Below, in pieces: positions 1-10,094 of a DNA stretch of 24,912 bases. Both the position numbers and the translations under genes were made by a program. This DNA comes from Obelidium mucronatum. Its lineage: Eukaryota; Chytridiomycota; Chytridiomycetes; Chytridiales; Chytriomycetaceae. Under the pieces are notes generated by a model. That model was given only the letters and a program-made list of their open reading frames with translations, was not told the DNA's origin and did not search any database. How positions within the stretch are numbered: position 1 is the first letter of the stretch; every line of letters begins with the position of its first letter. Location: the NCBI GenBank assembly GCA_025765595.1, contig JAIVFH010000356.1:1-24912 (forward strand), given 5' to 3'.

Positions 1-1821
1 CCAGTGAGCTTTCAATGGGGGTCCATCAAAAAGGAACCACAGGAATTCCGTGGAATCATAATTTCTTTCGTAGACGGATTGTTGGAAGTTTTGTATGTGG
101 ACAACCGGCAACACCAACAGATACCCCCGTCGCAAAAGATATGGATGAGACCAATTCCAACGCTTATTTATTGGAAGGCAGCAGTGTCGGTCAACAACTT
201 ATCGTGACTCCAGTTCCTGATGATAAGGGACTTGAAAGATATAGTTCCTCAGCATTGAACACTTCTATTGCGCAAAAATTTCAAAGTTGGCTCTTAAGTG
301 TCAATCGAGAGTGCTGGTCGTATCTGGGAAATCTGTTTAGTGTTGGAAAACACAAAACAAATACGAGCGACACTCTTCCTGAACTCTCTACCACTTTGAA
401 AGACTCCCCTCAAGAATCTCATATATACCCGCCTCAAGACATTGTGGCTACCGTTGTTGGTGACGATTTAAAAGTATCTTCGAGGTTGAAGAAGAAGAGT
501 CGTGCCCACAGAAAGCGACCGTCTTTGTTGGTGGATCAAATTAATTCTAGCACATCCACTTTACAAGAATTTGAGGGCCGAACAAACCAACCTTCAAATT
601 ATTTGCCGAACGGGACTGACGAATTCAAGCGGGGCCAAAGATTGCTGCAGCGCCTCACTATGTTCCTTGTGTTGGCGGCGTGCAGGAAACGTTGCTTGGT
701 TGGCTGAAAACTACAGTAAAGAGAAAGATTTGATATCACCAAAGCTGGAGTCATTTCAGGGGAAGGCGGGAGTCAACGAGCAACCATCTTTGTCGAACGA
801 GCAAAACCTCCAACATGAAACTCCATCGCAACCAATTCTCCTTCAAATCAATTCTGAAATCGAAACCAAGCCGAAGAATATTAAACTTGAACCCCAGCCG
901 TCTTCAGTTCCCTTTCATGAAGATGTCAAGTCCCAACTGCTTGATGTAGCTGAGAAAATAACAGAACAGCACAACATTGCGAAGGGTAACTTGACCAAAA
1001 AAATCATATTAATATGTTGAACATACTTATTCTGCTGGTTAGGTTTTCGAATGCGTGGCTCGGGTATACAACTCTTTGAAAAGAGCTCGAAAGTAATTGA
1101 GACTTTGAATGTAGTTCATACAACCAACTGCGTCGAAAGTGCAAAAGATGCCGTGGCAGACGTTCAGAGTTTAATATCAGAGTCCACCACTCGGCATCAA
1201 TCTTTAGCCACTAGAACACTTGTTCTCACAGCCAAGTGTCTTGGTGCCGTTCGTCGACAATTGCGGAAGCAACATGTCCCTATTCTCGACAGTCCAAATG
1301 AAGGGGAGGCATTATGCGCATTTTTAACGGCAACCGGTCGTGCATATGCATCTGCAACTGAAGATATGGACTGTTGTGTGTTTGGAGACGGGCCAGTGGT
1401 TCGACATTTGGGGAAATCAGTGACGTATGCATATCGAGCACAGCTCAGCCCAGACGAATCCGAACCCATTCTTGAAGTTGCAGAAAAGCAAGAACTTTTA
1501 CAGATTGATCCACTGAAATTGAGAAACGCACTGGAGCTTTCAAGGGAGCAATATGTTGACTTGATGATTCTTTGTGGAACAGATTTCAGTTCGACTTTGA
1601 AGCAAGTTGGAGATAAAAAAGCCATTAAGCTCATCAAGGAGCATATCTCTATCGATGCGATTCTGGCGTTGGAGAAGTTTGAGCCCAATGAAGGATTTGA
1701 TCATGTGGGAGCACGGAAAGTGTTCATGGAATCATTCAAGGAGATGGAAGAATGTATCTCGTTGGACGAAGTAGACAATGCAATTAAGAATTTCAAAGAG
1801 ATAGCTTTTGAGGATAAGTAA
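1..1821 (+). CDS. FEN1/XPG-family 5' nuclease, copy 1, 5' incomplete, no visible N-terminal domain
   Basis: The 3' half is clear. After an intron at 986-1042 the protein carries the XPG-I block with the acidic metal ligands in SPNEGEALCA and ATEDMDCC, then LCGTDF and a helix-hairpin-helix-like segment around VGDKKAIKLI. It is a close paralogue of the next gene and shares the position and phase of that intron. Members of this family cut flap or bubble DNA using seven acidic residues, two of them in an N-terminal domain. Upstream I see no such domain: an open frame from 3 to 661 can be joined through a possible intron at 662-716 (weak donor) to 717-985, giving a polar, probably disordered stretch rich in Ser, Thr and Lys. 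The start is not in the window or not recognisable. Another frame is open over 4-207, so the first 700 bases are uncertain. Either the N domain lies upstream, or this is a truncated duplicate fused to other sequence. Stop codon at 1819-1821. Confidence 0.7.
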
Positions 1822-1823
1822 CA

Positions 1824-1829
1824 AATAAA
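1824..1829 (+). terminator. AATAAA polyadenylation signal of nuclease copy 1
   Basis: AATAAA lies 2 bases after the stop codon. Only 44 bp separate this stop from the start codon of the next gene, so cleavage of this transcript and the promoter of the next gene must share the same few bases or overlap into coding sequence. Confidence 0.5.
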
Positions 1830-1865
1830 AGAAATTGTAACATGCAATTGAATTATTTAATATTT

Positions 1866-3410
1866 ATGGGAATCAAGAATTTCACGTCCCTGCTTACGCG
1901 GACGTGTCCCGGGGCCGCGCAGCCCATTTCGCTCTCACAACTAAGCAACAAAGTGATTGCAATCGATGCGTTGCTGTTTGCGCGTCAGTTTCTCCATGGC
2001 TCAACCAAAGACGCTGATGCTCTTGCCGACAGTGAAACACGCGTACTGGCCCGCTTCAATGTCCTTGTGGAAGTGCTCAAAGCACACAAAATTGTGCCAG
2101 TGTTTTGCTTCGATGCTCGTCAGAGGATGCAGCAGAAGCAGCGAGAAGCGTGAGTGGGCTGTGTAGTGGTTGAGTGAAATCTAACTGTCGCAACCCGCTA
2201 TAAGGCAGAAGAGATTGGCTGTTCGAGAACGTGCGGTTTCATTCTTGTCTCTTGAAGCGGAACGGCTGGATGCTCTCAAGGAAATGGAGGTTCTTGTGTT
2301 GCAACCACAAACAACAGTGGACGAAAAGGCGACCAATGTCCAAACGCCAAACACGCCTGATATTCCACAGCTCAATCAATTGAAAGAGCGCTTTCAGCAA
2401 CAGCACCTCATTGCAAAAGGTTCAGCAACTCTATACATGAATGGGTTGAATGATGTCTTATTTATGTCACAGAATTACGCATGAAGGCGTCTGGAATCAT
2501 CACTTATGAGCAAAGTTCGCAACTTGTGCATTCCATCAGCTCAACCGATTTCTCGAGCAGTAGCTTTTCTGAGCTCAAGAGTCTTATCCTAGAGTCAACT
2601 GTCCGACACGATTCTCTGAAAACTAGAACCCTCCTTCTTTCCCGCCAATGTCTAGATGATGTTCGCAAACAGCTTGAAGAGCAGAAGATTCCGATTGTGG
2701 ACAGTCCGAATGAAGGAGAAGCGCTTTGTGCATATCTGACTTCAACTGGCCGGGCGTACGCGTCTGCAACGGAAGACATGGATTGTTGTGTGTTTGGGGA
2801 TGGGCCTGTGATTCGATATTTAGCGAGATCAGTAACATCATTCCATCAAAGTCAATCATTGTCCCTTGCGCTTTCAACAGGGGCTTCTCCTTTTGGTGAA
2901 GATAAGGAAAGTAACACTGCTTCTTCTGGCGAATCTCTAGGAAAAGAAACGATGGGGCTGAAGGGATTGGAATTTGCAGACCAGGAAGTTCCGGAATTTG
3001 AGTTTGAAGGCCTGAATAACTGTGACATCGATGGAGTTGCTGTGAATACCAGTAATTCCAGCAATGGGCTTCAAGATCTTGTACAAATTGATCCGCTGGC
3101 ATTCAGAAAGGAACTTGGTCTCACTCGCGAGCAGTATGTTGATTTGATGATTCTTTGTGGTTCAGATTTCAGCTCGACATTGAAAAGAGTGGGAGATAAA
3201 ACTGCATTGAAGCTCATCAAAAAGCATGGATCTATTGAAAAGATATTAGCACTGGGTAACTACGAGCCTAATGAAGGGTTTGACTATGTTGGGGCGCGTA
3301 GAGTCTTTTTGGAGGGCGCCAAACAAATGGAAGAGTCCGTTTCGATGGAGGAATTGGATGAGGCAATAAGAGTATACAGAAATGAGAACGATATTGAAGC
3401 GTATAATTGA
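1866..3410 (+). CDS. FEN1/XPG-family structure-specific 5' nuclease, copy 2, complete
   Basis: Exons 1866-2149, 2205-2419 and 2473-3410 join to 478 residues without a stop. The protein begins MGIKNF, the usual FEN1/XPG start, and has all the acidic metal ligands: D34 in VIAIDALLF, D83 in VFCFDARQ, E247 and E249 in SPNEGEALCA, D268 and D270 in ATEDMDCC, and D398 in LCGSDF. A helix-hairpin-helix-like segment (about 405-420) follows, which in this family binds the duplex behind the flap. Known members remove 5' flaps or cut bubbles in replication and repair. Between D270 and D398 there is an acidic, Ser-rich insert about 54 residues longer than in copy 1. The C-terminus is short and shows no PCNA-binding QxxLxxFF motif, so it is not ordinary FEN1; a diverged family member is more likely. 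Intron 1 has a CTAAC branch site at 2181. The nearer ATG at 1842 was not used because MGIKN starts at 1866. Confidence 0.88.
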
Positions 3411-3573
3411 ATTTACTGAAGTTAATACTTGTGTAAAACAAATGTCCCAAAAAATTGAAAATTATAGTGGTTGTTCAGCCTGATTTGCTGAGAACCAAAG
3501 TGAAATAGATGAACACGCAGAAATAATGCGAGAAAAGATAACCAAAAAAAACATCAAATATTCGGGCGGGTGC

Positions 3574-6272
3574 TCAAGCTGCAACTGCAGCACCTGGAGC
3601 TGGTCTTGGCGGTGGAATTGTTGCTTCGAAAACAGTCTTCATCTCCCGAAGAGCTTCCATAAAGTTGTAGTGCATGATATCGTTCTGCAACTTCAAGGAA
3701 ACCAAGTTGAATTGAAGAGAGTCGTTCTTAACCATGTAAGCAACACCGTAACCGTCTGGCACGACTTGACCCCAACCGTATCCAACAAAGTGCTCAGAAG
3801 TAATCTGAGACGTGGATAATGTCCAGTGAGAAGAAAGAGCATAGGATGGGTCCTTGAAAATAGCCGGCTTTTCTTCCTTTGGCTTGATCAACAAACGGAG
3901 ACCAAGCAAGTGGCGATCAACACCACGTCCGTCGGCAGCCAGCGCCATGTAAGATGATTGAGAAGCAACAGCCTTACGACCCAAGGCACCCTTCTCTTCA
4001 ACAGAAAGATCATTGTTCTGCATTGCCTTGACCCACGCAACAGACTCAACAGACACACTTCGACCAGTTTCAGTACGACCGTAAGCATACTTCTTGGTTT
4101 GGGCTGATTCATAAGTGGCAACACAAGTTCCATAAGTCTTGTAGTAGGCCAACTGAATCGCCATTTGTGCATACGCGTCTGGCGAGCATCCCAGCTTCTT
4201 GATCAAGTTCTTTCCGTATCCTTCAAACACGACAACCTTCAAATCATGCTTCTCAACCAACTCGTCAAACTTTTGCTGGGCGATTTCAATTTCCTTGGTC
4301 AAGTTGTCGTTTAATTCAAACTCCAACTTTTTCGGCGGGGATAGCTTGGTTCCTGATGGGGTGCCGTGGTTCAACTTTCCTTTTTCTAGGCTGGAGAGGA
4401 GGACGCGTTTTAGAAGACAATTAAAAAAGTGGATACCACTGGTTTTTTTTTTTCTTCACTCACCTGTCCAAAATAAAGTCGCACATTCTTGAAGTTGGAG
4501 TGGCATCCATCATAGAGTGTTCACCATTGAATCCAGCAACACCATTATCAAAAATAATAAACTGCACAGACTTATCAAAGAATCTGTTTCTGCCATCCCC
4601 GACCCAGCAAGATTTGGATCGCTGTGGTTTAAAAAAAAAAAAACACGGGTCAGAAATTAATTAAAACTAACGACGTACGACTGTACCTGGTCATAAGTAA
4701 CTGGCTTGGTATCGTCAAGACATACAGCAAAAGCAGCAGTCTCAATTCTGTCCAAGGAAGATCTGTTCTTTGGAGAAATGGCCAAAAGATCGCTTCTGAC
4801 TTGAGTCCAAGTGTCACGGTCTTGTGTAGTTAAAGATCCAATCGGGGCATCCTTGTCAGTTCCAGCAAGCTTGTAAATAGCTTCGATTTGGCTGTAGGAG
4901 AAAAAGTTGATGATTTATTTTGTCAATTTCCTTGAATTTTTTTTGGGAAAACTATTAAAATAAAAGAAAAACAAACCTTTCAATCTCGGCTGTCGACAGC
5001 TGTCTTCCGTCAATCACAAGCTCAACAGTGTAGAACTTGTTGTTTCTAATAACGACAATATGGTTGTTGGTGGCCGGGTTTGAATTACGAGTTCCATCCT
5101 CAATAGACTTTGGAATACGGGTAGAGTTGAACAAGTACTTGTACTGGTGTACACAGAGAGGAGCTTTACGAGCCATATCGGGTTCAAGCTCTTCACTGAC
5201 AACGAGTCTACGGAATTCCATGGCTCCAGTGATTATCTCGGCAGCACGGGCAGCCGGCTTGTCCATTAATTTCTTGTCATCAGCGAAGCAGAAGAAGTAG
5301 TTGACAAAGACCTTTTTTAAAAAAAAAAAAAAAAAAGAGCACAGAGATAAGGATTTCAAAAAAAGCAGGAACAAAAAAAAAAATTGGCAACTCACCACAA
5401 CAGGATCTCTGTATCCCATATACGCATACGAATTCCACCAATCAATCAACCAAGAAGTAGTCTTTTTTGCATCATGTTCAATGAGTCTCTGTTGCAATTC
5501 CTCACCACGACCGCCTGGCAAGAGGAATTCCTCCACAGCCTTGACAGTAACTTCGTACTCGGCATCGTCCACAAGAGGACGCACAGTTTTGAGGTAAGTG
5601 GCACAGGTTTCAGCGACAGTTGGAATAGGCAGCTTGTTTTTGTATTTATATCGATGCAGCAAAAAAGGAGATCAAAAAATCAGAAGACACCACACCTTTG
5701 GCAAATCCTTTTGGAAGCGGTAGAGCTTTCCACCGCTGGGTATTTTGGGTTGAGCTGGTGTAGCAACGACTGGGGCTGCGGTAGATGATTCGGTTGAGGA
5801 CGACGGTGGCTGTTGTTGGGGTTGGGGTTGAACATGGGAGGCAAGGAGAACGGCTGTTGGAATCGGCTCATCTTCTTCTGCATGGCGCAAATTCAGAGAC
5901 TTGTTCTACCAACAAAAAAAAAATTGGTTTATGGGTGGTGTAAAGACAAAGCAGGTTGATGATGTTACCAGAATCTTGACTGAGCTTAGCTTCTTCAAAG
6001 CATTCGCATACAAGGCACCAAAGAGGTTCATGATCAGGTAGATGTATTCGGTGATACTCCGGAATGGTGTAACAGGCTTCTGTGCAGTGAGGGTAGACGA
6101 TGATGATGACGACTGAATGATTCGCAATTAGTCGAAAGGGGCACAACAGATAAGATGGGAAAGCGGGGGGGTGCCGCTCGGGTACAAGGCAGTGTACCTG
6201 GGAATCGCTGGCAATGTTCTTTGGCGATTGTTTTGAGGCTTGGGACTTCTTGTGTTTTGTGCCAACACTCAT
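3574..6272 (-). CDS. Carnitine O-acetyltransferase A, without peroxisomal signal
   Basis: Exons, in order of reading: 6272-6198, 6112-5969, 5905-5696, 5632-5396, 5311-4977, 4891-4687, 4621-4464, 4390-3574; 726 residues. It transfers acetyl groups between CoA and carnitine. Family marks: LPIPTVAETCATYL and WWNSYAYMGYRDPVVV near the start of the enzyme domain, catalytic His437 in NGEHSMMDATPTS, the carnitine-binding TETGRSVS, the STS block and VVPDGYG near the end. The usual Gly after EHSMMD is Ala, as in copy B. The N-terminal 150 residues are an unusual Ser, Pro and Gln-rich extension. An alternative start at 6031 (MNLFGALYANALKKLSSVKI) would give a 674-residue protein with a basic, acid-free leader that looks like a mitochondrial presequence; the two exons upstream of it are frame-consistent but weaker. 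The C-terminus (GAAVAA) has no PTS1, unlike copy B. Two introns contain T or A runs of more than 15. Confidence 0.9.
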
Positions 6273-6582
6273 TCTTTTTGTTTTGTTTCAGAGTCAAGAT
6301 GAAATGGCACAACAGATAAGGGAAAGCCAGAAAAAAAAAAAAACAAGAAAAATTGTTGGGCTAGAGTGCCACCCAAATATCATCACAAATGCATCTATGA
6401 ACGATTTGACGAATAATTGAATTCATTTCATTTTCATACCAATGTTGCCTGTATTTGCTTTATTTCCATGCAGTGTACATCAAACGCAACACAAAACAAA
6501 GCTTCTTCCAGAAAAAAAAACACTGTCCAAACAAAAAGAAAACTGCGCTATAATAAATGCCCCCCGCTTTTTTTTTCCTTCT
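6273..6582. other. Intergenic region between the two carnitine acetyltransferase genes
   Basis: This 310 bp separates the start of copy A from the stop of copy B, both on the minus strand, so it should hold the promoter of A and the 3' end of B. A TTTATT (AATAAA on the minus strand) near 6459 could be the polyadenylation signal of B. I see short A runs and no conserved reading frame. Confidence 0.5.
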
Positions 6583-9312
6583 TCAAAGCTTCGCCTTGGG
6601 AGGTGGAGCAGTCGCTTCAAACACAACCCTCATCTCCCTCAACGCCTCAATCAAATTATATCTCATCTCCTCGTTCTGCAACTTTTGAGAAACCAAGTTG
6701 AACTGAAGCACATTGTTGTTGACCATGTACGCGCAACCGTATCCGTCCGAGACAACTTCTCCCCATCCATATCCATTGTAGTATTCCGAGCTGATTTGGG
6801 AAGTGGACAAATTCCAGTGAGATGAGAGAGCGTACGATGGATCAGTGTAGATGGTTGGTTTTGGTTCGTCTGGTTTGAGGAGGAGACGGAGGCCGAGCAA
6901 GTGTCTGTCGACACCCTTGCCTTCAACAGCCTTGGCCATGTATCCGGACTGAGAGGCGATGGCTTTGCGACCAAGTTCGCCTTTTGCTTGAGCCTTTTAA
7001 AAAAATTGTCGAGGTTGTTTAAGTCCAAACGAATAGAAAAAGAAGAAGAAAAGGATATCAAACCGAAAGACTTGGATCCTGCATAGCCTTCACCCAAGCA
7101 ACACTCTCCACACTAACACTTCTACCCGTCTCAGTACGCCCATATGCGTATTTTTTAGTCTGAGCCGATTCATAGGTAGCTCTCGAAACACCATAAGTCT
7201 TGTAGTAAGCCAACTGAATCGCCATTTGGGCATACGCATCTGGCGAACAACCCATCTTTTTGATCAAGTTCTTGCCGTATCCGTCAAACACTGTCACTTT
7301 CAAGTCGTGCTTTCCAACCAACTCTGCAAATTTCTTCTCGGCGATGGTGATTTCTTGTTTCAAGGAAGCATCCAAGTCGAATTCGAGTTTCTTGGGGGTT
7401 GGGAGAGAAGAGGAGATTGTTGTTGTTCCGTGGTTGATTTTTCCCGTTTCGAGGCTTGATGATGTTGTTTTTGGAAAAATCAGTGGTGTGCTATACGGCA
7501 AATAAAAAAGTAAAAAAAAAAAGGAGGGGGATTCAAGAGTGATATCCTCCTTTTTTCCTTACTTTTCCAAGACCCAGTCACAGAGACGAGACGTTGGTGT
7601 AGCATCCATCATGGAGTGTTCACCGTTGAATCCGGCCACACCATTGTCAAAGATAATAAACTGGAAAGACTTGTCAAAGAATCTGTTTTTACCATCGCCG
7701 ACCCAACATGCGTGAGATCTCTGTTTTTTATGAGATATATTAAGGAGAGCCAAGACATAAATTCACAACTTGTTTCACACACACACCTGTTCGTATGAGA
7801 CTGGCTTTGTGTCATCAAGACAGACAACAAAAGCAGCAGTTTCGATTTTATCTAAAGAGCTCTTGTTTTTTGCTGATGCAATCAACTTTTCACGAATCTA
7901 CATAAAAAAAACAAATAAAAAAACGCATCAAGGGTATGGGTCCAATTAAAATATAACTTGAATCATTAGAACTATTTACCTTGGCCCAAGAATCACGGTC
8001 CTGAGTCGTGAAAGCACCGACAGCCAAATCCTTGGTAGACCCTGCCGCCTTATAAACCTTTTGGATTTGAGACTCGATTTCAGCAGTAGACAGCTGACGA
8101 CCGTCGACCACAATATCGATTGGGTAGAACTGGTTGTGTCGCATGACGATAATGTGGTTGTTTTTCGCAGGGTCGGCGTTGCGGGTCACGTCTTCGGGGA
8201 TCTTTGGGATACGTGTGGAGTTGAACAGATATCTTTTTTTTGGATGGTTTTTTTTTTTTTGGATGTTCAGTATACAGTTTTGGCTAATGTTTTCAGGGGT
8301 TTCTACGGCTACCTATATTGGTGGGAGCAGAGAGGAGCTTTACGAGCAGTGTCTGGTTCCAGTTCTTCACTATATATATGTGTGTGTGGGGGAACAATTC
8401 AGAAATATCAGCTGAGGAAACCGTCACGCCCAAAATATTATTGCTACTCAACGAAACCACTAGTCTTCTGAATTCCCAGGCACCTGTAATAAGTTCTGCG
8501 GCGCGAGCAGCGGGTTTGTTCAAGTATTTCTTGTTGTCCACGAAGCCTACATGTTTGTGTGGAAAATGAGTGTGTGTGATGTGGAATGTAGGTAGAGAGG
8601 TCCTTTTGATGCGTCATAGCCCTTTGATCGAACGGGATTCGCCTTTGATGGAAACAGGAAACCGCCTACGGCGTACTGCCTACGGCAGTAGAAAAAAAAA
8701 AAAAAGAAAAACACCGCCGAACGGTTAAGAATATCGCCTTCGGCTCACAACTCACAAAAAAAGTAATTGACCCAAACAACAACAGGATCTCTGTAACCCA
8801 TATAAGCATACGAGTTCCACCAATCAATCAACCAAGAAGTAGATTTTGAAGCATCATGTTGAATCAGACGTTGTTGCAATTCCTGACCCTTTCCAGCCAA
8901 AAAATCATTCACGGCAAGTTTTGTTTTTGCAAACGCGGCATCATCAACCAAAGGACGAACAGATTCCAAATAAGTGGAGCAAGTTTCAGCGAGGGTTGGA
9001 ACAGGGAGCTTTTTTTTAAAGTGTTGTTTTTGTCGAGGTTGATTTGGTTAGATAAGGAAGGCCAAAAAGAAAGAAAGAAATCGCGAAAGCAGCAGTGCAA
9101 AAAAAAACCTTTGGGAGACTGTCTTGCGAACGGTACAAGGGACGGCTTGAAGAGGAGGCAGACGAGCTGGAAGACAAGCAGCGCATGGTTGTGGATCTTG
9201 TCGCAAAAGAATTTGTCACGTTGATCCTGGAGTGGACACTGCGAATCTTGAAGCCAAAAAAAGCGAGAGTTGTTAGGCAAATGAAGCCACGATGTATCTC
9301 AAGACGCACCAT
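6583..9312 (-). CDS. CAT2: Carnitine O-acetyltransferase B, Cat2-like, with mitochondrial leader and PTS1
   Basis: Exons in order of reading: 9312-9310, 9246-9109, 9008-8756, 8546-8453, 8369-8313, 8232-7980, 7897-7787, 7720-7563, 7454-7064, 6993-6583; 622 residues. It shares with copy A the blocks LPVPTLAETCSTYL, WWNSYAYMGYRDPVVV, catalytic His338 in NGEHSMMDATPTS, TETGRSVS and the closing VVSDGYG. The first coding exon is only the ATG; splicing of a 63-nt intron with a CTAAC branch site joins it to a basic, Ser-rich leader (MIRSVHSRINVTNSFATRST) typical of mitochondrial import. The C-terminus is KAKL, ending in the PTS1 tripeptide AKL. Budding-yeast Cat2 is likewise sent to both mitochondria and peroxisomes, where it exports acetyl units from beta-oxidation. 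An internal Met at 9186-9184 would give a 601-residue form without the leader. The intron at 8547-8755 is unusually long and carries GC-rich hairpins. The weakest donor is GTTTTT at 9108. Confidence 0.92.
8663..8745. repeat. Cluster of GC-rich mini-hairpins inside a carnitine acetyltransferase intron
   Basis: Four short inverted repeats lie within about 80 bases: CGCC-TAC-GGCG (8663-8673), CTGCC-TAC-GGCAG (8676-8688), ACCG-CCGAA-CGGT (8713-8725) and GCC-TTC-GGC (8736-8744). They stand out against AT-rich intron sequence, and the host intron (209 nt) is two to three times as long as its neighbours. Such GC-clamped hairpins with tiny loops resemble the dispersed palindromes of some fungal and algal organelle genomes. 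Confidence 0.7.
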
Positions 9313-9369
9313 TTATTTATTTCTTTTTTATCGTAATTTTCTTTTTTTCAATAAACAAAAAACAAACAA
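9313..9369. promoter_or_regulatory. 57-bp divergent promoter region, CAT2-like gene and mitochondrial uS2
   Basis: The start codons of the minus-strand carnitine acetyltransferase B and the plus-strand uS2m gene are only 57 bp apart. The interval is almost pure A/T runs. Both products act in mitochondria, so a shared two-way promoter is a reasonable inference; no specific factor site is recognised. Confidence 0.45.
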
Positions 9370-10047
9370 ATGGCGCAGAAAACCGCGCACCAGCTTGCGG
9401 TCGCCGGACTGATGGCGGCGGGCACGCACCTCGGACACGCGGCAGCGCGGCAGCACGCGCACATGACGGGGTTCGTGTTCGGCTCGCGCGGCGGCGTGTC
9501 GGTGATCAACGCGGAGCACACGCTGGCGGGGCTGCGGCGCGCGGCGGCGGTGGCGCGGCTTGTGGCGGCGCGCGACGTCGTGTTTGTCGGCGCGCGCCGG
9601 CGGCTGCACGCGCTGGTTGCGCGCGCGGCGCTCGGCTGCGGCGCCCAGTTTGCGGTGTCGCTGAAGGGCGGCGCGCTGACGAACGGCGCGCGCGTGCTGC
9701 GCCGCAGTCTGCGCTTCGACCCGGACAAAGTCGCACAGCCGCCGGGCGCCCCGCTGACTCAGCCGCAAGTGCCGCTGCCCGCGCTGCTGGTCATCCTGGA
9801 CCTCAACAACAACGCCCACGTCGTGCGCGAGGCGAACCAGCTCAACATCCCCATCATTGCCATCTGCGACTCGGACTGCGACCCAAACTCTGTGCAGTAT
9901 CCGATCCCGGCGAACGACGACTCGCTGGCTTCCGTCGGTCTGATTGCGGATCTGCTGGCGAGGGCAATCAGGGAGGGCGAACAGCAACGGCGCAATATGC
10001 AACCGAGCAGGCAACAACATGCTGAAGATGAACAAAGATTATTATGA
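9370..10047 (+). CDS. MRP4: Mitochondrial small-subunit ribosomal protein uS2 (MRP4 type), GC-rich gene
   Basis: A single open frame of 225 residues begins in good context (AACAAATGG). It shows the uS2 signature in order: GTHLGH near residue 17, FVFGSRGGVSVINAEHT, VVFVGARR, KGGALTNGARVLRRS, and the closing ILDLNNNAHVVREANQLNIP followed by CDSDCDPNSVQYPIPANDDS. uS2 sits on the head and platform side of the small subunit; lack of eukaryotic cytosolic uS2 features and the bacterial-like motif set point to the mitochondrial form. The conserved Trp of the bacterial RWLGG block is missing (SLKGG here). There is no obvious cleavable presequence. Base use is very unlike the neighbours: one line counted (9481-9540) is 47/60 G+C, with GCG, CGC and CTG codons dominating, falling to roughly half G+C after about 9840. 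The symbol is by analogy with yeast. Confidence 0.88.
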   Translation: MAQKTAHQLAVAGLMAAGTHLGHAAARQHAHMTGFVFGSRGGVSVINAEHTLAGLRRAAAVARLVAARDVVFVGARRRLHALVARAALGCGAQFAVSLKGGALTNGARVLRRSLRFDPDKVAQPPGAPLTQPQVPLPALLVILDLNNNAHVVREANQLNIPIIAICDSDCDPNSVQYPIPANDDSLASVGLIADLLARAIREGEQQRRNMQPSRQQHAEDEQRLL

Positions 10048-10094
10048 GTGAAAAAGTAGTTGATGGATCATTGATAATACACTCTGTCTCTTTA

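Noticed and set aside
1..700. A second, unrelated gene ending before nuclease copy 1
   Set aside because: A stop in another frame at 731-733 could end such a gene, but then copy 1 would have no start codon; not resolved, so it is kept as the uncertain 5' part of copy 1.
4955..5662. A single 235-codon minus-strand frame through carnitine acetyltransferase A
   Set aside because: It reads through two introns in frame (Phe/Leu/Lys-rich stretches from T runs); the GT-AG introns at 5312-5395 and 4892-4976 restore the family motifs.
8600..8660. Possible tRNA T-arm-like sequence (GATCGAACGGGATTCG) in the long intron
   Set aside because: No acceptor stem, D arm or anticodon arm can be folded around it.
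9328..10035. 235-codon open frame antisense to the uS2m gene
   Set aside because: High G+C removes stop codons on all frames; the antisense protein is Arg/Ala/His-rich low complexity, while the plus frame has a full uS2 signature.
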